Shown piece by piece: positions 54,401-62,188 of a DNA stretch of 64,000 nucleotides. This stretch comes from Caulobacter sp. Root1455. Lineage in GTDB: Bacteria; Pseudomonadota; Alphaproteobacteria; Caulobacterales; Caulobacteraceae. The stretch lies in assembly GCF_001426905.1 (NCBI RefSeq), contig NZ_LMFQ01000005.1:36348-100347 (forward strand), given 5' to 3'. Numbering within the stretch: the stretch's first letter is position 1; every line of letters begins with the position of its first letter. The notes beneath the pieces were generated by a model. It saw only the letters and a program-made list of their open reading frames with translations. It was not told the DNA's origin and did not search any database. Made by a program: the position numbers and the translations under genes.

Positions 54401-57400
54401 ACTCCAACACCGTGCTGCCTCCCGGCGACGGGAACACGCCGCCGGTCACCCAAATGGCGCCCAATGTCTATCAACTGATCGGTCCCACGCCGAGCGACGC
54501 GGTTCTGCTCGAGCGCATCCTGATCGAGATGAACACGCTGGGTCCGAACATCGCGAACGGCGTGCTGGTCGCCTATGCCGACCAGGGCTCCAACATTCCC
54601 GGCCTGGTCGGCCACGCCGCCTCTGACGTCTACGCCTTCATCACGCGCTCCAACCTGTCCACCAAGGCCAATCCGCCGCCGCCGCGGTTCAAGGCGAGCT
54701 TCGCGGTCGAAGAAGCGCCGCCGGTCGTCAACGACCTGTTCAACCAGCCCGCCGACGCCATTCGCCTGCTGTGGGAGATCTCGACGGTCCAGTCCGGCGG
54801 GTTCAGCTTCTATTGGGACGAACTGGTCAAGGGCGCGCAACTGCCGCCCGGCCTCTTCAATTCGGCCGGCTACGCGACCCTGACGCTGGTGGTCACCTAC
54901 GCCCGGTCCGCCGGAACGCCGGTGGGGGCGCGCCTGAGCAATGTGTGCAATGCGATCCTGACCAGCGCCAGCATCGATCCGACTCGGTCCACCCTGGTGC
55001 TCGTGTCAGAGTCCGCCCCCAACACCGCCGTGTTCGAAGCCGGCGACAGCCTGGCGGCCTTCGGTCTCCGCTACGGCATGACGGCCGGCGAGGTCGCCCG
55101 CGACAATCCCCAGGCGGCCCTGGCCCAGAGCGCCCAGATCGTCCTGAACGGCATGTTCCATGAAGTGACGCCGGCCGACGTCGCCGGCGGCGACGTGTGG
55201 ACCACCGTCGCGAACTACTATTCCAAGAACGCGCTCGCGCCGATCACCTCCGCCCAGCTGCAGGCCTATAATCCGAACGTCACCGCCGCCCTCTACGCGG
55301 TCCTGATGATCCCGCCGGTGACCTATGTGGCGGCCGCCGGCGACACCTTCTCGAGCGTGGCCGGCTATTTCGGACTGACCCTGGAGCAGGTGGGGGCGAT
55401 GGCGCAGAGCCAAGCCGGCCTGCTGGCCGGCACGCCGACGCTGAACGTCGATCCCCAGAGCTTCTCGTCGAACCCGTCGATCGGCGTCGGCAACGTCGGC
55501 CTGACGCTGACCCGCGCCAATCTCGCCCCCCCAGGTGCGAGCACCGACGCCACCTACGGCCAGCAGTACATGTTCTCGCTGTATTCGCTGCTGGACGCCG
55601 GCTTCCTGGGCAACCAGTTCTTCACCCTGAGCGCCCCGGGCCTGCCGTTCGGCCCGACCAGCGACGGCTCGTCGTCGGCGCCGAACACCAAGAGCGCGCT
55701 GATGCGGGCAAACGCGCCGGCCCAGACCCAGGCCGACATCCGCAACCCGACGTCGCGGCGCATGATGCTGCAAAGCCAGGCGGCGTCGCCGACCATCGCC
55801 TACCAGCAGGCGTTGAACGTCTACAACAACACCAAGATCAACCCCGCGCCGGCCAATCCCCAGCCGAACCTGCCGCCAGCCGCCCAGAACCCCTATCAGG
55901 GGGTCGGCGGCGTCGCGCAGCTCAGCCTTCGCTGGCTGGACCTGTTCGGCAACCAGACGGTCACGCCGTTCAACACGCCGCCGGCGGGCTATGACGGGCC
56001 GCTCAACAACCCGCCTGTCGCCATCACCTATACCGACACACTCATCGCCCTCAGCCAGTGGCCGAACGTCAGCGCGTCCTACGTCTACACGGGCAGCGCG
56101 GGCGCGCCCCAGCTCCAGATCACGCTGGCCCTGAACACCGACGCCTACCAGCCCTCCGGGGGCGTTCCGGCCCCGGCCGCCGCCAACGACGCCAAGGTGT
56201 TCGCCGCCGTCTACTACCAGCTCAACCAGAACTACGACGGGCAGAACGTGCCCGGAGTCAGCGGCCCCGCGGTCACCTTCTCGCTGCTCAACAGCCTGAC
56301 CGGCGGCGTCCAGGACATGGATGCCGCGCTCGCGGCCAAGTTCGTCGCCTTCGCCAACCAGTGCGCCCAGACGACCGCGGCCGCGGCGGGCGGCACGGCG
56401 CCGAGCGGCCCCGTCGGCGCCACGCTTACCGTTCCGATCGACCTGACCCAGGTGGTGGCGGACAATGTGGTGCGGCTGCGCCTGTTCCTGATGCAGAGCC
56501 GCAATCCCCGTCTGGTCGACGCGCAACTTCTCGACGTCGACGGCGGCGTGACCGTGCAGACGGAAATCCTGCCGTACTCGACCACCGCCCAGGATTCGCA
56601 GGACGCCCTGAAGCCGTTCGCCCAGCAGATGGAAACGGCGTTCGTCACCAGCGCCTGGCAGTATCGCGTCGGCGCCGGCCCCGCCGACCCCGACGAACCC
56701 CTGGCCAACCAGCTCTACACCGTGTGGGCGGCGCGGTTCGCCGCCCAGGGCTCCAATGTCGGCCTGACCATGACCGTGGGCGACGAGCCGGTGTTCTACG
56801 CGCCCAAGCCCGTGGCCAAGTCGCAATCCTCCGGCACGGTCACGCTGCCGGCCTATGTCACCGGCAAGGGCCTGAGTCCGGGGGAGGGGGCGTCGACCAC
56901 CTTCACGGGCGTCGACCTGAACGTCTGGTGCGCCCAGGCGCTGACCGCGATCGACACCTTCCTGTCCCCGACCTACGCCGCGCCGGCCTTCATCGTGGCG
57001 GCCCTGGCCGGCAAGGATCCCGACCAGGCCGGCGATCTGTTCGACATCCTGGCCCAGAAGGCCGCCCTGGCCGAAACCATCTCCGGCACGATCGAGCCCG
57101 TGCTGGTCGGCGCCGACGCCCCGACGCTGAAGGCCGCCGCCAAGGAGGAGCTGAAGCAGTCCTTGCTGCAGCAACTGGCCAACGCCTCGGCGGTGACCTC
57201 GGTGGCCGTGGTGCCGGTGACCGGCGCGACCACCAACGAACCGCAAGCGCCCGGCACGGCCAGCCCGCCCGCCTTCTATGGCGCGCCGGTCAACACCGCG
57301 CCGCCGCTCGACCTGCCCAACTACGCCCTGTCGGTGTCCAGCATCGCGCTGAACGCCAAGGGCGCGACGAGCACGGACTCGGCGATGGCCTTCCTGTTCA

Positions 57401-58839
57401 CCTGCTCGGATCCGACGCTGGAGGCCTCGATCCCGCTGACGCTGAGCTATCAGCTCACCCACCTGCAGAACGACATCACCAAGGTGCCGGGCATCGACGG
57501 CTACACGCAGAGCAGCTGGATCGCCTTCACCACGGGCCCGTTCGCCTATCCGATCGGCTCTGGCCCGCTGCAGTTCCCGGTTCCGCTGCGGTCCCTGCCG
57601 CCGCCGCCGACGGCCCAGGGCCAGACCGGGGCGGGCTCGGGGATCGCCAATCCGACGCCGGCCCAGCTCTCGCTCTGGGACTACACCTTCACCTACACGG
57701 CGCGGCGCGCCGCGCAGGACTCGCTGCTGGCGACCGTGTCGTTCAACGCGCCGGCCACGCTCGCCGCGCCGCCCGAGGATCCGGCGACAGGACTGTTCGT
57801 CGCCCTGGCGAACCTGATCGGATGCGCCCCGGCGATCTTCGCCGACTTCGACGCCTATCTGACCCAGGTGGCGCCCGACACCAAGCTGACCAGCGCCACC
57901 TACGTCAACGCCGCCGCGGCGCTGACCGCGTGGAACACCCTGGTCTCGGGATTCTCCACGGCCTATGCCGACTGGGCCAAACCGCCGGCGCCGCCGACCC
58001 TCAAACTGGCGGCGCCTTCCGGTCCGCCGCCGGTGAACCTGAAGTTCCGCGTCGAGGTGGCTCTGAACGACGATCAGGCTCCGGCCGTGATCGTCGTCAC
58101 CAACGTGGGCGGGGCCAGCGCCCCGTTGCCGCTGATCCAGATCCTGCCCGAGACGTTCACGGTCCAGCCGGTGACGCCGCCTCCGGGCGCGTTGGCCGCC
58201 TATCAGTACGTCAACACCGTCACCGGGGCCTATCTGACCACCAGAGAGGCCAAGGACGCCCAGTCCCAGACGATCGCCTTCCCCCAGCTCAGCGCCATCC
58301 TGTTCCAGTCGGCGGACACGGCGATCCAGATCCAGCGCAATGTCGATCTGGAAAACGGAACCAAGACGAACGACGCGTTCGTGTTCACGACCATCCCGGT
58401 GGCCTTCGCCACCCCGATCACGCCGCTGATCCGCTACCCGACCTACAACCTGGCCACGCTCGATCCGCCTGTGACGCCGCCGGCGGCGATCTCCACCTAT
58501 CTGCACGAGTTCTTCGAACAGCTTCTGGGCGCGGACGGCGCGACCTACCTCACCACCCAGATCGGCGCCGACAGCCGCTACCCCCTGAACAGCGATCCGG
58601 CCAGTCCGGTGATCGACCTGCCGATCGGCCTGATGCCGCCGACCGCGCCGACCTCGGCGGCCCTGGGCGAACTGGCCGGGTTGGTGAACGGCTGGCTGCA
58701 GGCGAACCGCCAGCCCCTGGCCGGCATCGGCGCCACGCTGAGCTTCGAGGTGATCCTCTACAGCACCCTGCCGGGGGCCACGATGCCGCTCGTCAAGGTG
58801 TCCAGCGTCTATATCGCGCTGGACGACGTCTCATCATAG
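48427..58839 (+). CDS. Giant-operon gene 5: 3470-aa protein with LysM-like modules
   Basis: 3470 aa from a TTG at 48427, seven bases after AGGGGG and 9 bp after gene 4. No signal peptide. Residues 1-1230 are mainly strands; 880-1215 look like the DUF6603-type core (FGALNVTLPTIGIAIYTNGD, DFSGSFTIQAIVGPFPVMGS) and end in alternating strands (1175-1214, VSASVSVSVSVKIDLGLF). LysM-like pairs lie at about 1616-1730 (TTVAGDTLGALLGRFGV) and 2199-2342 (VFEAGDSLAAFGLRYGMTAG; YVAAAGDTFSSVAGYFGLTL). The C-terminal about 1100 residues are strands and linkers. No catalytic motif. No frameshift over 10.4 kb. Family assignment is tentative. Confidence 0.88.
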   Translation: MSLQTLQAAFASATWPVVLDATYLTSNGVTPPPGFDALLKQAFVLAGTDGLSVGEGQVGAVVGDSFTITAASLTNGVFGATAAQTAVTLTFTLPDTAGAVLLVQIRTDLSGWTFPTGFPWMVGGVFDNLTFSQSSLLFSTAAGTAAWPASDGALVALTPGMTFAGALTLSLYANTVLQIANLTGAAVPNPLVMSGPIDASGVNDDTPFPVMNLTAPLSAATFTFLFLEASDPFFGFVIEPAPPAEGPVNEDDPPPEQLVSYTFGGLVTTTTSPPLALGFTVQIQSATNNFAIALAPPEGATTPLTPANIATIAGVNANYIAYVPAPLQGFFTEIAFKGLLVSTVMSKGKTVPTITSTAVSIGTLEGFQYQLINDPSGNFDLTIKSLDLHWTVLNPTGASRQLLLFETTFTFMPTVFTDAQGNPGGEFALSIDQDFTILAEFQGQVSLANLLPAVTGGLVQMPDGISVVFSDVQLMIDPPNTSYAFSFGLDVTVDIITWNGQPLIRLDGMRMALSAQTPQPTQPPAAKPPSTAYSASMSGLMAVGPIAIDMLIAYEGQGTSPQWRLQSSLAAPLDLGSLLRDLFAVTDLDKFLPDFLPKTLIVDRFAVGAIIPTASGAQSQYTIAGALTWETTVLPGLPIACTADLALAYDGSKPAGSEFSGSVLGTISVAAVQGLTVSIAYAFNQPGSAGGSTLAVQWEGVTGTYDSTAETITVTLNGWSLGSLITSLVQLTGRSYFSLSGPWAVLNSISLDGLFLTFHLAANAPTTVSAGYTLSSPIDLGFLVIDGFNFARDPKTGKVLFTISGRSPLSSDPSFQPLFSDDPTKGQDVTKMPEVPGRGNALFDLRLLALGQHVSINASDMSSTQAVIKSLEQIPSTGSGSGNPVDPTSTQAKQPRYNADSNWLIATDIGLFRVGDAKSSLYSIEVMVVFNDPDLYGLRLGFNGDKIPVLKDLAIDIMYKKVTPTIGVYQLDLVLPGSIRQLNFGALNVTLPTIGIAIYTNGDFTFDLGFPYNMDFSGSFTIQAIVGPFPVMGSGGFYFSKLSNATSTKIPKTDKGTFDPVIEFGIGLQMGLGYSIDKGILSAGFSVTFFGIIQGVFAPWHPYDGSNAVTVANGTALAATNKEVQADNYFWLRGQFGIQGKLYGTINFAIISASVSVSIVLALQITYESYRAIPMSVSASVSVSVSVKIDLGLFSFSISFSFATTISEDMTIGSDSTAPWDPQPKMLAFAAFGEVETQARPRALERPAKVALRFAPQPRVMSLSASASADANADTTPTLTIVLTPQFTVLAPDMKQLSLANQQGAFVTLFSMDAPTAAGDGNATGSSFAALCDALLPWVIASHPATPDSAAQAETPVSVATLKEILAVLADPAQQPALAASDILAFLKANFTVDLVTNPSKAQQDALKAGAVIFPVMPGLSLTVPSPAPTTGGGTVTIDFEAWTAITPAYRTAVIAAFDKLAATLNNEINAPAPKALSLDETPESLAQVLFEDAFAMISRQLLQAAIDCYASFPYALRPKDSLNSIMAFVQTGEANPRFTFEDLVNGNPQNPLTVGGTLYFDGVTASVQSRVDGATTIIESLSAIAARFSAPQFTTTPAALIVSNQNATNLLQAGVTITIGAASATTQLGDSFDSVAKALNVSIDVLAAQTSLYDLNTLLLVGAPLIIPTLVYTTVAGDTLGALLGRFGVGATAFVARTENLALADIFDAKQEPLVHLSKLDLLTGDQLSQGVAAGETVGQTAGMVSRFMLQGLRLPNTTGLTLSPKFLYPTNQSEYGLYQLTGQQFPVTTYGVPYTVTLNKDTTKLDWVQVNGSVANASGDTDLTLAAANLKVVLNWAVTYGYNPSASTVDPDLTLAPEPPLALTPQQFAAAGYAPWNTSGMSEITQITAPPGTSQTAATGGSGQAQPYLWRLPPALLSRIETQQAALTEDMPLSAAMSYLPVFAPATLTTDPATQLPIVTAVDDYAYATRIDFQIRKLEQAAGAQTPTANSNTVLPPGDGNTPPVTQMAPNVYQLIGPTPSDAVLLERILIEMNTLGPNIANGVLVAYADQGSNIPGLVGHAASDVYAFITRSNLSTKANPPPPRFKASFAVEEAPPVVNDLFNQPADAIRLLWEISTVQSGGFSFYWDELVKGAQLPPGLFNSAGYATLTLVVTYARSAGTPVGARLSNVCNAILTSASIDPTRSTLVLVSESAPNTAVFEAGDSLAAFGLRYGMTAGEVARDNPQAALAQSAQIVLNGMFHEVTPADVAGGDVWTTVANYYSKNALAPITSAQLQAYNPNVTAALYAVLMIPPVTYVAAAGDTFSSVAGYFGLTLEQVGAMAQSQAGLLAGTPTLNVDPQSFSSNPSIGVGNVGLTLTRANLAPPGASTDATYGQQYMFSLYSLLDAGFLGNQFFTLSAPGLPFGPTSDGSSSAPNTKSALMRANAPAQTQADIRNPTSRRMMLQSQAASPTIAYQQALNVYNNTKINPAPANPQPNLPPAAQNPYQGVGGVAQLSLRWLDLFGNQTVTPFNTPPAGYDGPLNNPPVAITYTDTLIALSQWPNVSASYVYTGSAGAPQLQITLALNTDAYQPSGGVPAPAAANDAKVFAAVYYQLNQNYDGQNVPGVSGPAVTFSLLNSLTGGVQDMDAALAAKFVAFANQCAQTTAAAAGGTAPSGPVGATLTVPIDLTQVVADNVVRLRLFLMQSRNPRLVDAQLLDVDGGVTVQTEILPYSTTAQDSQDALKPFAQQMETAFVTSAWQYRVGAGPADPDEPLANQLYTVWAARFAAQGSNVGLTMTVGDEPVFYAPKPVAKSQSSGTVTLPAYVTGKGLSPGEGASTTFTGVDLNVWCAQALTAIDTFLSPTYAAPAFIVAALAGKDPDQAGDLFDILAQKAALAETISGTIEPVLVGADAPTLKAAAKEELKQSLLQQLANASAVTSVAVVPVTGATTNEPQAPGTASPPAFYGAPVNTAPPLDLPNYALSVSSIALNAKGATSTDSAMAFLFTCSDPTLEASIPLTLSYQLTHLQNDITKVPGIDGYTQSSWIAFTTGPFAYPIGSGPLQFPVPLRSLPPPPTAQGQTGAGSGIANPTPAQLSLWDYTFTYTARRAAQDSLLATVSFNAPATLAAPPEDPATGLFVALANLIGCAPAIFADFDAYLTQVAPDTKLTSATYVNAAAALTAWNTLVSGFSTAYADWAKPPAPPTLKLAAPSGPPPVNLKFRVEVALNDDQAPAVIVVTNVGGASAPLPLIQILPETFTVQPVTPPPGALAAYQYVNTVTGAYLTTREAKDAQSQTIAFPQLSAILFQSADTAIQIQRNVDLENGTKTNDAFVFTTIPVAFATPITPLIRYPTYNLATLDPPVTPPAAISTYLHEFFEQLLGADGATYLTTQIGADSRYPLNSDPASPVIDLPIGLMPPTAPTSAALGELAGLVNGWLQANRQPLAGIGATLSFEVILYSTLPGATMPLVKVSSVYIALDDVSS

Positions 58840-58862
58840 GCGCGGGATCGACGGAGGCGTGC

Positions 58863-58891
58863 GGAGCAGGGCAGGGCGACCACCCTGCTCC
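58863..58891 (+). terminator. Hairpin after the giant gene
   Basis: Perfect 9-bp arms GGAGCAGGG / CCCTGCTCC with an 11-base loop, 24 bp after the stop. No T-run follows. Confidence 0.45.
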
Positions 58892-58924
58892 TCGACAGGA
58901 TCCATGACAGGCGGGCCGATCTGA

Positions 58925-58962
58925 GAGATAAATCAATCAATAGGCTGAATTATCTCAATTTT
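58925..58962 (+). terminator. Second terminator-like hairpin
   Basis: Arms GAGATAA / TTATCTC around 18 bases, followed by AATTTT. Weak, but it is the first A/T-rich stem with a T-run after the operon. Confidence 0.35.
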
Positions 58963-59364
58963 ACCCACCCCAAATGATCCGCTCAGACGTTGCCGCGCGT
59001 TACGAGCGCCCAGGAAGCAGATCGTCTTGCAACGCATTCGCATCTGTAGCCGCTCGTCATCGACGTGCGATTGCGCGGCGCCGTGGCCGCATTGGCCAGG
59101 CAGCCCCAATCGCCATTCTGGACGCCAGTTCAGTCTTTGCGGCATATCTGCCCGTAAACAGCGCCTGCCAATCTCGCTCGGCAGGCCTTCGCCGCATTTC
59201 CCGCGCGTCGCTTTCGGCCGGTCACGGCCAAGCCGCGCACGCCGCCTGGCCGCTGGATCTGACGCCTGAGCGTCTTGCTCGCGCCACTGACGCCGAGCCG
59301 CCGGAATAGAGCTGCTTCGGCTACTGCGCTGGATGCTCCATGACATGGCTTGGCTTGGTGTTGC
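58963..59364. other. Lower-GC DNA between the giant operon and the transposon
   Basis: About 400 bp without a supportable gene. Both strands are open for about 110-135 codons, but neither product is recognisable, and GC content is visibly lower than in the operon. It may be debris from an earlier insertion. Confidence 0.5.
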
Positions 59365-59458
59365 TGTCGTAGAGCGAAATAAGCGCGACTGATTTTCGGC
59401 GCAAACCCTTGTTTTCTAACAGGCGGCCCGTTCGAACTAGACGCGAATTATCGAATAG
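59364..59458. repeat. Transposon left end, outer copy
   Basis: 95 bp identical to 59463-59557, period 99 bp. It begins (after one C) with TGTCGTAGAGCGAAATAAGC and ends ATTATCGAATAG. It is an extra copy of the transposon's left terminus, ending abruptly before the second copy. Confidence 0.9.
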
Positions 59459-59462
59459 CGTT

Positions 59463-59557
59463 CTGTCGTAGAGCGAAATAAGCGCGACTGATTTTCGGCG
59501 CAAACCCTTGTTTTCTAACAGGCGGCCCGTTCGAACTAGACGCGAATTATCGAATAG
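59463..59557. repeat. Transposon left end, inner copy
   Basis: Second identical 95-bp copy. It continues into TCGCGGGTG and tniA. Its internal motif CGCGAATTATCGAATAGTCG recurs near the right end at 63913-63934 in the same orientation, as expected for multiple transposase-binding sites. Confidence 0.9.
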
Positions 59558-59676
59558 TCGCGGGTGAAGATGCGGACGTGTCCCTCTGGCGTACGTTCGC
59601 GTTAATTTCGATCCTGCGCATCCGCATCGACTCAGGCATTCTTTTGGTGAACCTGCGCTTGCGAGGACGATCGCCA

Positions 59677-61320
59677 ATGGCCGCTGGCCCGGATCTACCT
59701 CTAACAGGAGCGGCCGAGCAGCGCTGGCGCAAGGCGCTTGGACGCCAGCCCGAACTACGAAAACTAATCGAGGCGCCAAGGCGCAGCCGAGCCGACATGG
59801 AGCAGGCTGCTAGCCGGCTCGGACTGCATATCTCGACACTCTATACGCTGCTGCGCCGCTTCGCGGCGGATCAAACTGCGGAATCGATCACGGGTGAAGC
59901 GCGCGGTTGGCGCCCAGGACGCAGCCGCGTCCCGGCCTCGATCGAGACCGTGATCGACGCGGCGATCCAAGACTTTTTCCTTACCAAGCAGGCTCCGTCT
60001 GCAGCGGCCTTGCATCGGGAGATTGCACAGCGCTGCCGGGCGACTGGACTGGCGACGCCGGCAATTTCGACCGTCCACCGGCGACTGCGCAAGCTCAGCC
60101 GCAAGACGGTCGCGGGCCGTCGTGAGGGGAGGGGAGCGGCGGAAGCCCAGACCATGCGCCCTGGGGCCTTGATCGTCGATCGGCCGAACGCCCTCTGGCA
60201 AATCGACCATTCTCCGGTGGACGTGGTGATCGTGGACGTTGAGACGCGCCGCCCGATCGGGCGGCCGTGGGTCACACTGGTGATCGACGTCGCGTCACGC
60301 GTCATCACCGGCCTGCATGTGTCGCTGGAAGATCCATCGGTCGTATCCGTCGGCCTAGCGCTACGTCACGCCATTCTGGATAAGGCCGGCGTCCTGAGGG
60401 AACGGGATGTGGCTGCGGACTGGCCAGCCTTCGGTTTGCCGGATGGTGTCCACAGCGACAACGGCTCCGATTTTCGAAGCGCGACGTTCCAGCGGGCTTG
60501 CGCCAACCTCGGTATCGAGATCGACTATCGGCCCCTGGGCGCGCCGCGCTATGGCGGTCATATTGAGCGCTTGATCGGGACCGCGCAGCAGGAGATGCAC
60601 CTGCTGCCGGGTACAACCTTTTCCAATGTCGCGCAGCGCCGTGACTATGACAGTGACGGGTCGGCCGCGCTCACGCTGGACGAGCTTGAGACCTGGCTCT
60701 GGCGGTTCATCGCCAGCGACTACAATATGCGGATCCATTCCGTCACGGGGCGGCCGCCGCTGGTGGCCTGGCGCCGCGGCGCCGATGGCCAGGGCTTTGT
60801 TCCGCGGACGCCGAGCGATCCGGAGCGCCTGGCCTTCGAATTTCTGCCGTCGGTTTCGCGCGCCATCACCCGCCAAGGCGTTGTCTTCAACCGCATCCAT
60901 TATTACGAGCCGTTCCTGGAGCCGCTGTTCGACACTGGGGATCGCAAGTTGATCGTCCGCTACGATCCGCGCGACCTATCCCGTCTTTACGTGCCCACGG
61001 CGCAGGGCGTTCAATCCATTCGCTACCGCAACCTCGCCCGGCCACCCATGAGTTTGTGGGAACTCCAGGCGGCCAGGCGATGCCTCGCCGCCGAGGGCGC
61101 GGCCCACGTCAATGAAGACGCACTGTTCGAAGCGAGGCGACGCAATGTCGAGCTGGTCGGGCGGGCCAAGAGCGAGACCCGCCGTCAGCGCCGTGACGCC
61201 GAACGCCGCGACCGCGGCTATGCGGCGGCGTTGGCTCCTGACCCGCCACAGCCCGATCCGGAGCCGGTCGCGGCGCTGGGGCCCATCAGCGGTCGGATCG
61301 GGGAGATTGAGCAATGGTGA
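59677..61320 (+). CDS. tniA: TniA transposase (DDE integrase family)
   Basis: 547 aa from the ATG at 59677 with GAGGA upstream; a GTG at 59578 would add 33 residues. An N-terminal HTH region (MEQAASRLGLHISTLYTLLR) precedes the rve core: D177 in WQIDHSPVDV, D261 in GVHSDNGSDF and E297 in GGHIERLIGT, a DD35E triad. A Mu-type C-terminal domain follows (RQGVVFNRIHYYEPFL, RYDPRDLSRLYV). It performs strand transfer with TniB and TniQ. Length is normal for Tn5053 TniA. Confidence 0.95.
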   Translation: MAAGPDLPLTGAAEQRWRKALGRQPELRKLIEAPRRSRADMEQAASRLGLHISTLYTLLRRFAADQTAESITGEARGWRPGRSRVPASIETVIDAAIQDFFLTKQAPSAAALHREIAQRCRATGLATPAISTVHRRLRKLSRKTVAGRREGRGAAEAQTMRPGALIVDRPNALWQIDHSPVDVVIVDVETRRPIGRPWVTLVIDVASRVITGLHVSLEDPSVVSVGLALRHAILDKAGVLRERDVAADWPAFGLPDGVHSDNGSDFRSATFQRACANLGIEIDYRPLGAPRYGGHIERLIGTAQQEMHLLPGTTFSNVAQRRDYDSDGSAALTLDELETWLWRFIASDYNMRIHSVTGRPPLVAWRRGADGQGFVPRTPSDPERLAFEFLPSVSRAITRQGVVFNRIHYYEPFLEPLFDTGDRKLIVRYDPRDLSRLYVPTAQGVQSIRYRNLARPPMSLWELQAARRCLAAEGAAHVNEDALFEARRRNVELVGRAKSETRRQRRDAERRDRGYAAALAPDPPQPDPEPVAALGPISGRIGEIEQW

Positions 61321-62186
61321 GCGGAGCCGACGCCGACGACGAGACGCGAGTCGCCAAGATCCTGGCCGACCGCTGGGTTCACTATCCACAGGGCGAAGCG
61401 GCGCTGACCCGGATGGCCGAATTGCTGCGCGGCGCACGCCGCACCCGCATGCCTTCGCTGCTGGTCGTCGGTGAACCCGACGTCGGCAAGACCACGATCC
61501 TAAAGAAATTCATGCGCGCCCACGCGCCGATCTTTGACTCAGAGACCGGCCGGACCTCAAGCGAGGTCGTGGCGATGGAGGCCCCGCCGGAAGCCGACGA
61601 AGCGCGGCTCTATTCCGCGATCCTGCAGGCCATTGGCGCGCCCGAGGGTGGACGCCTCATTGATATGGAGCGGATCGTACACCTGCAGCTCAAGCGCCTT
61701 GGCGCCCGCCTGCTGATTATCGACGAGACCAACAACCTGGTGATCGGCACGGGGTCAGCGCAGCGCAAGACCTTGGCGGCGCTCCGCCGGCTCTCAAACC
61801 GGCTGGAGCTGTCGCTCGCCTGTTTCGGCACCATGGAAGCTCTCCACGCCCTGACCTCCGATCCCCAGGTGGAAGGCCGGGTGCAGCCTTTTCAGCTGAC
61901 GCGGCTTCGCAACGATGCCGACTACGCGACGATCGTGCGGTCGGTGATCGCCTTCTTCCCGCTGCGCCGGACTTCGCAGGTCGATCAACCACTTGTCGAC
62001 GGCGTTCACGACCTGACTGCCGGCAGTCCTGGCAAGACCTTCCGCCTGCTCAACGCGGCCGCCGTGCACGCCATAGACACGGGCGAGGAACAGATCACAT
62101 TGAAGACTCTGCGACTTGACGATGTCACCCGCCATGTCCGCACCGCCGCCGCCATGCGGCGCCGGGTGAGGGCTGCGGCAGGCTAA
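61314..62186 (+). CDS. tniB: TniB ATP-binding transposition protein
   Basis: 290 aa, ATG at 61314 overlapping tniA by 7 bp. AAA+ ATPase with Walker A VVGEPDVGKTT (about 51-61) and Walker B RLLIIDETNN. LACFGTMEALHALTSDPQVE and GSPGKTFRLLNAAAVHAI follow the MuB/TnsC/TniB pattern. It selects or activates the target and stimulates TniA. Confidence 0.95.
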   Translation: MVSGADADDETRVAKILADRWVHYPQGEAALTRMAELLRGARRTRMPSLLVVGEPDVGKTTILKKFMRAHAPIFDSETGRTSSEVVAMEAPPEADEARLYSAILQAIGAPEGGRLIDMERIVHLQLKRLGARLLIIDETNNLVIGTGSAQRKTLAALRRLSNRLELSLACFGTMEALHALTSDPQVEGRVQPFQLTRLRNDADYATIVRSVIAFFPLRRTSQVDQPLVDGVHDLTAGSPGKTFRLLNAAAVHAIDTGEEQITLKTLRLDDVTRHVRTAAAMRRRVRAAAG

Positions 62187-62188
62187 GG

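Noticed and set aside
50866..54840. 1324-codon open frame antisense to the 3470-aa gene
   Set aside because: Arg/Gly/Gln/Asp/His-rich composition and no motif. The sense frame continues unbroken on both sides. A second one at 55006-58506 has the same character.
42468..58839. Extracellular contractile injection system or prophage tail cluster
   Set aside because: LysM-like modules brought this to mind, but there is no sheath, tube, baseplate, tape-measure or ATPase gene.
58963..59364. IS-element remnant
   Set aside because: Lower GC and an open frame on each strand, but no transposase motif could be recognised in any frame.
59364..59557. Direct repeats as a CRISPR array
   Set aside because: Only two 95-bp units with a 4-bp gap and no spacers. 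They match the transposon terminus.
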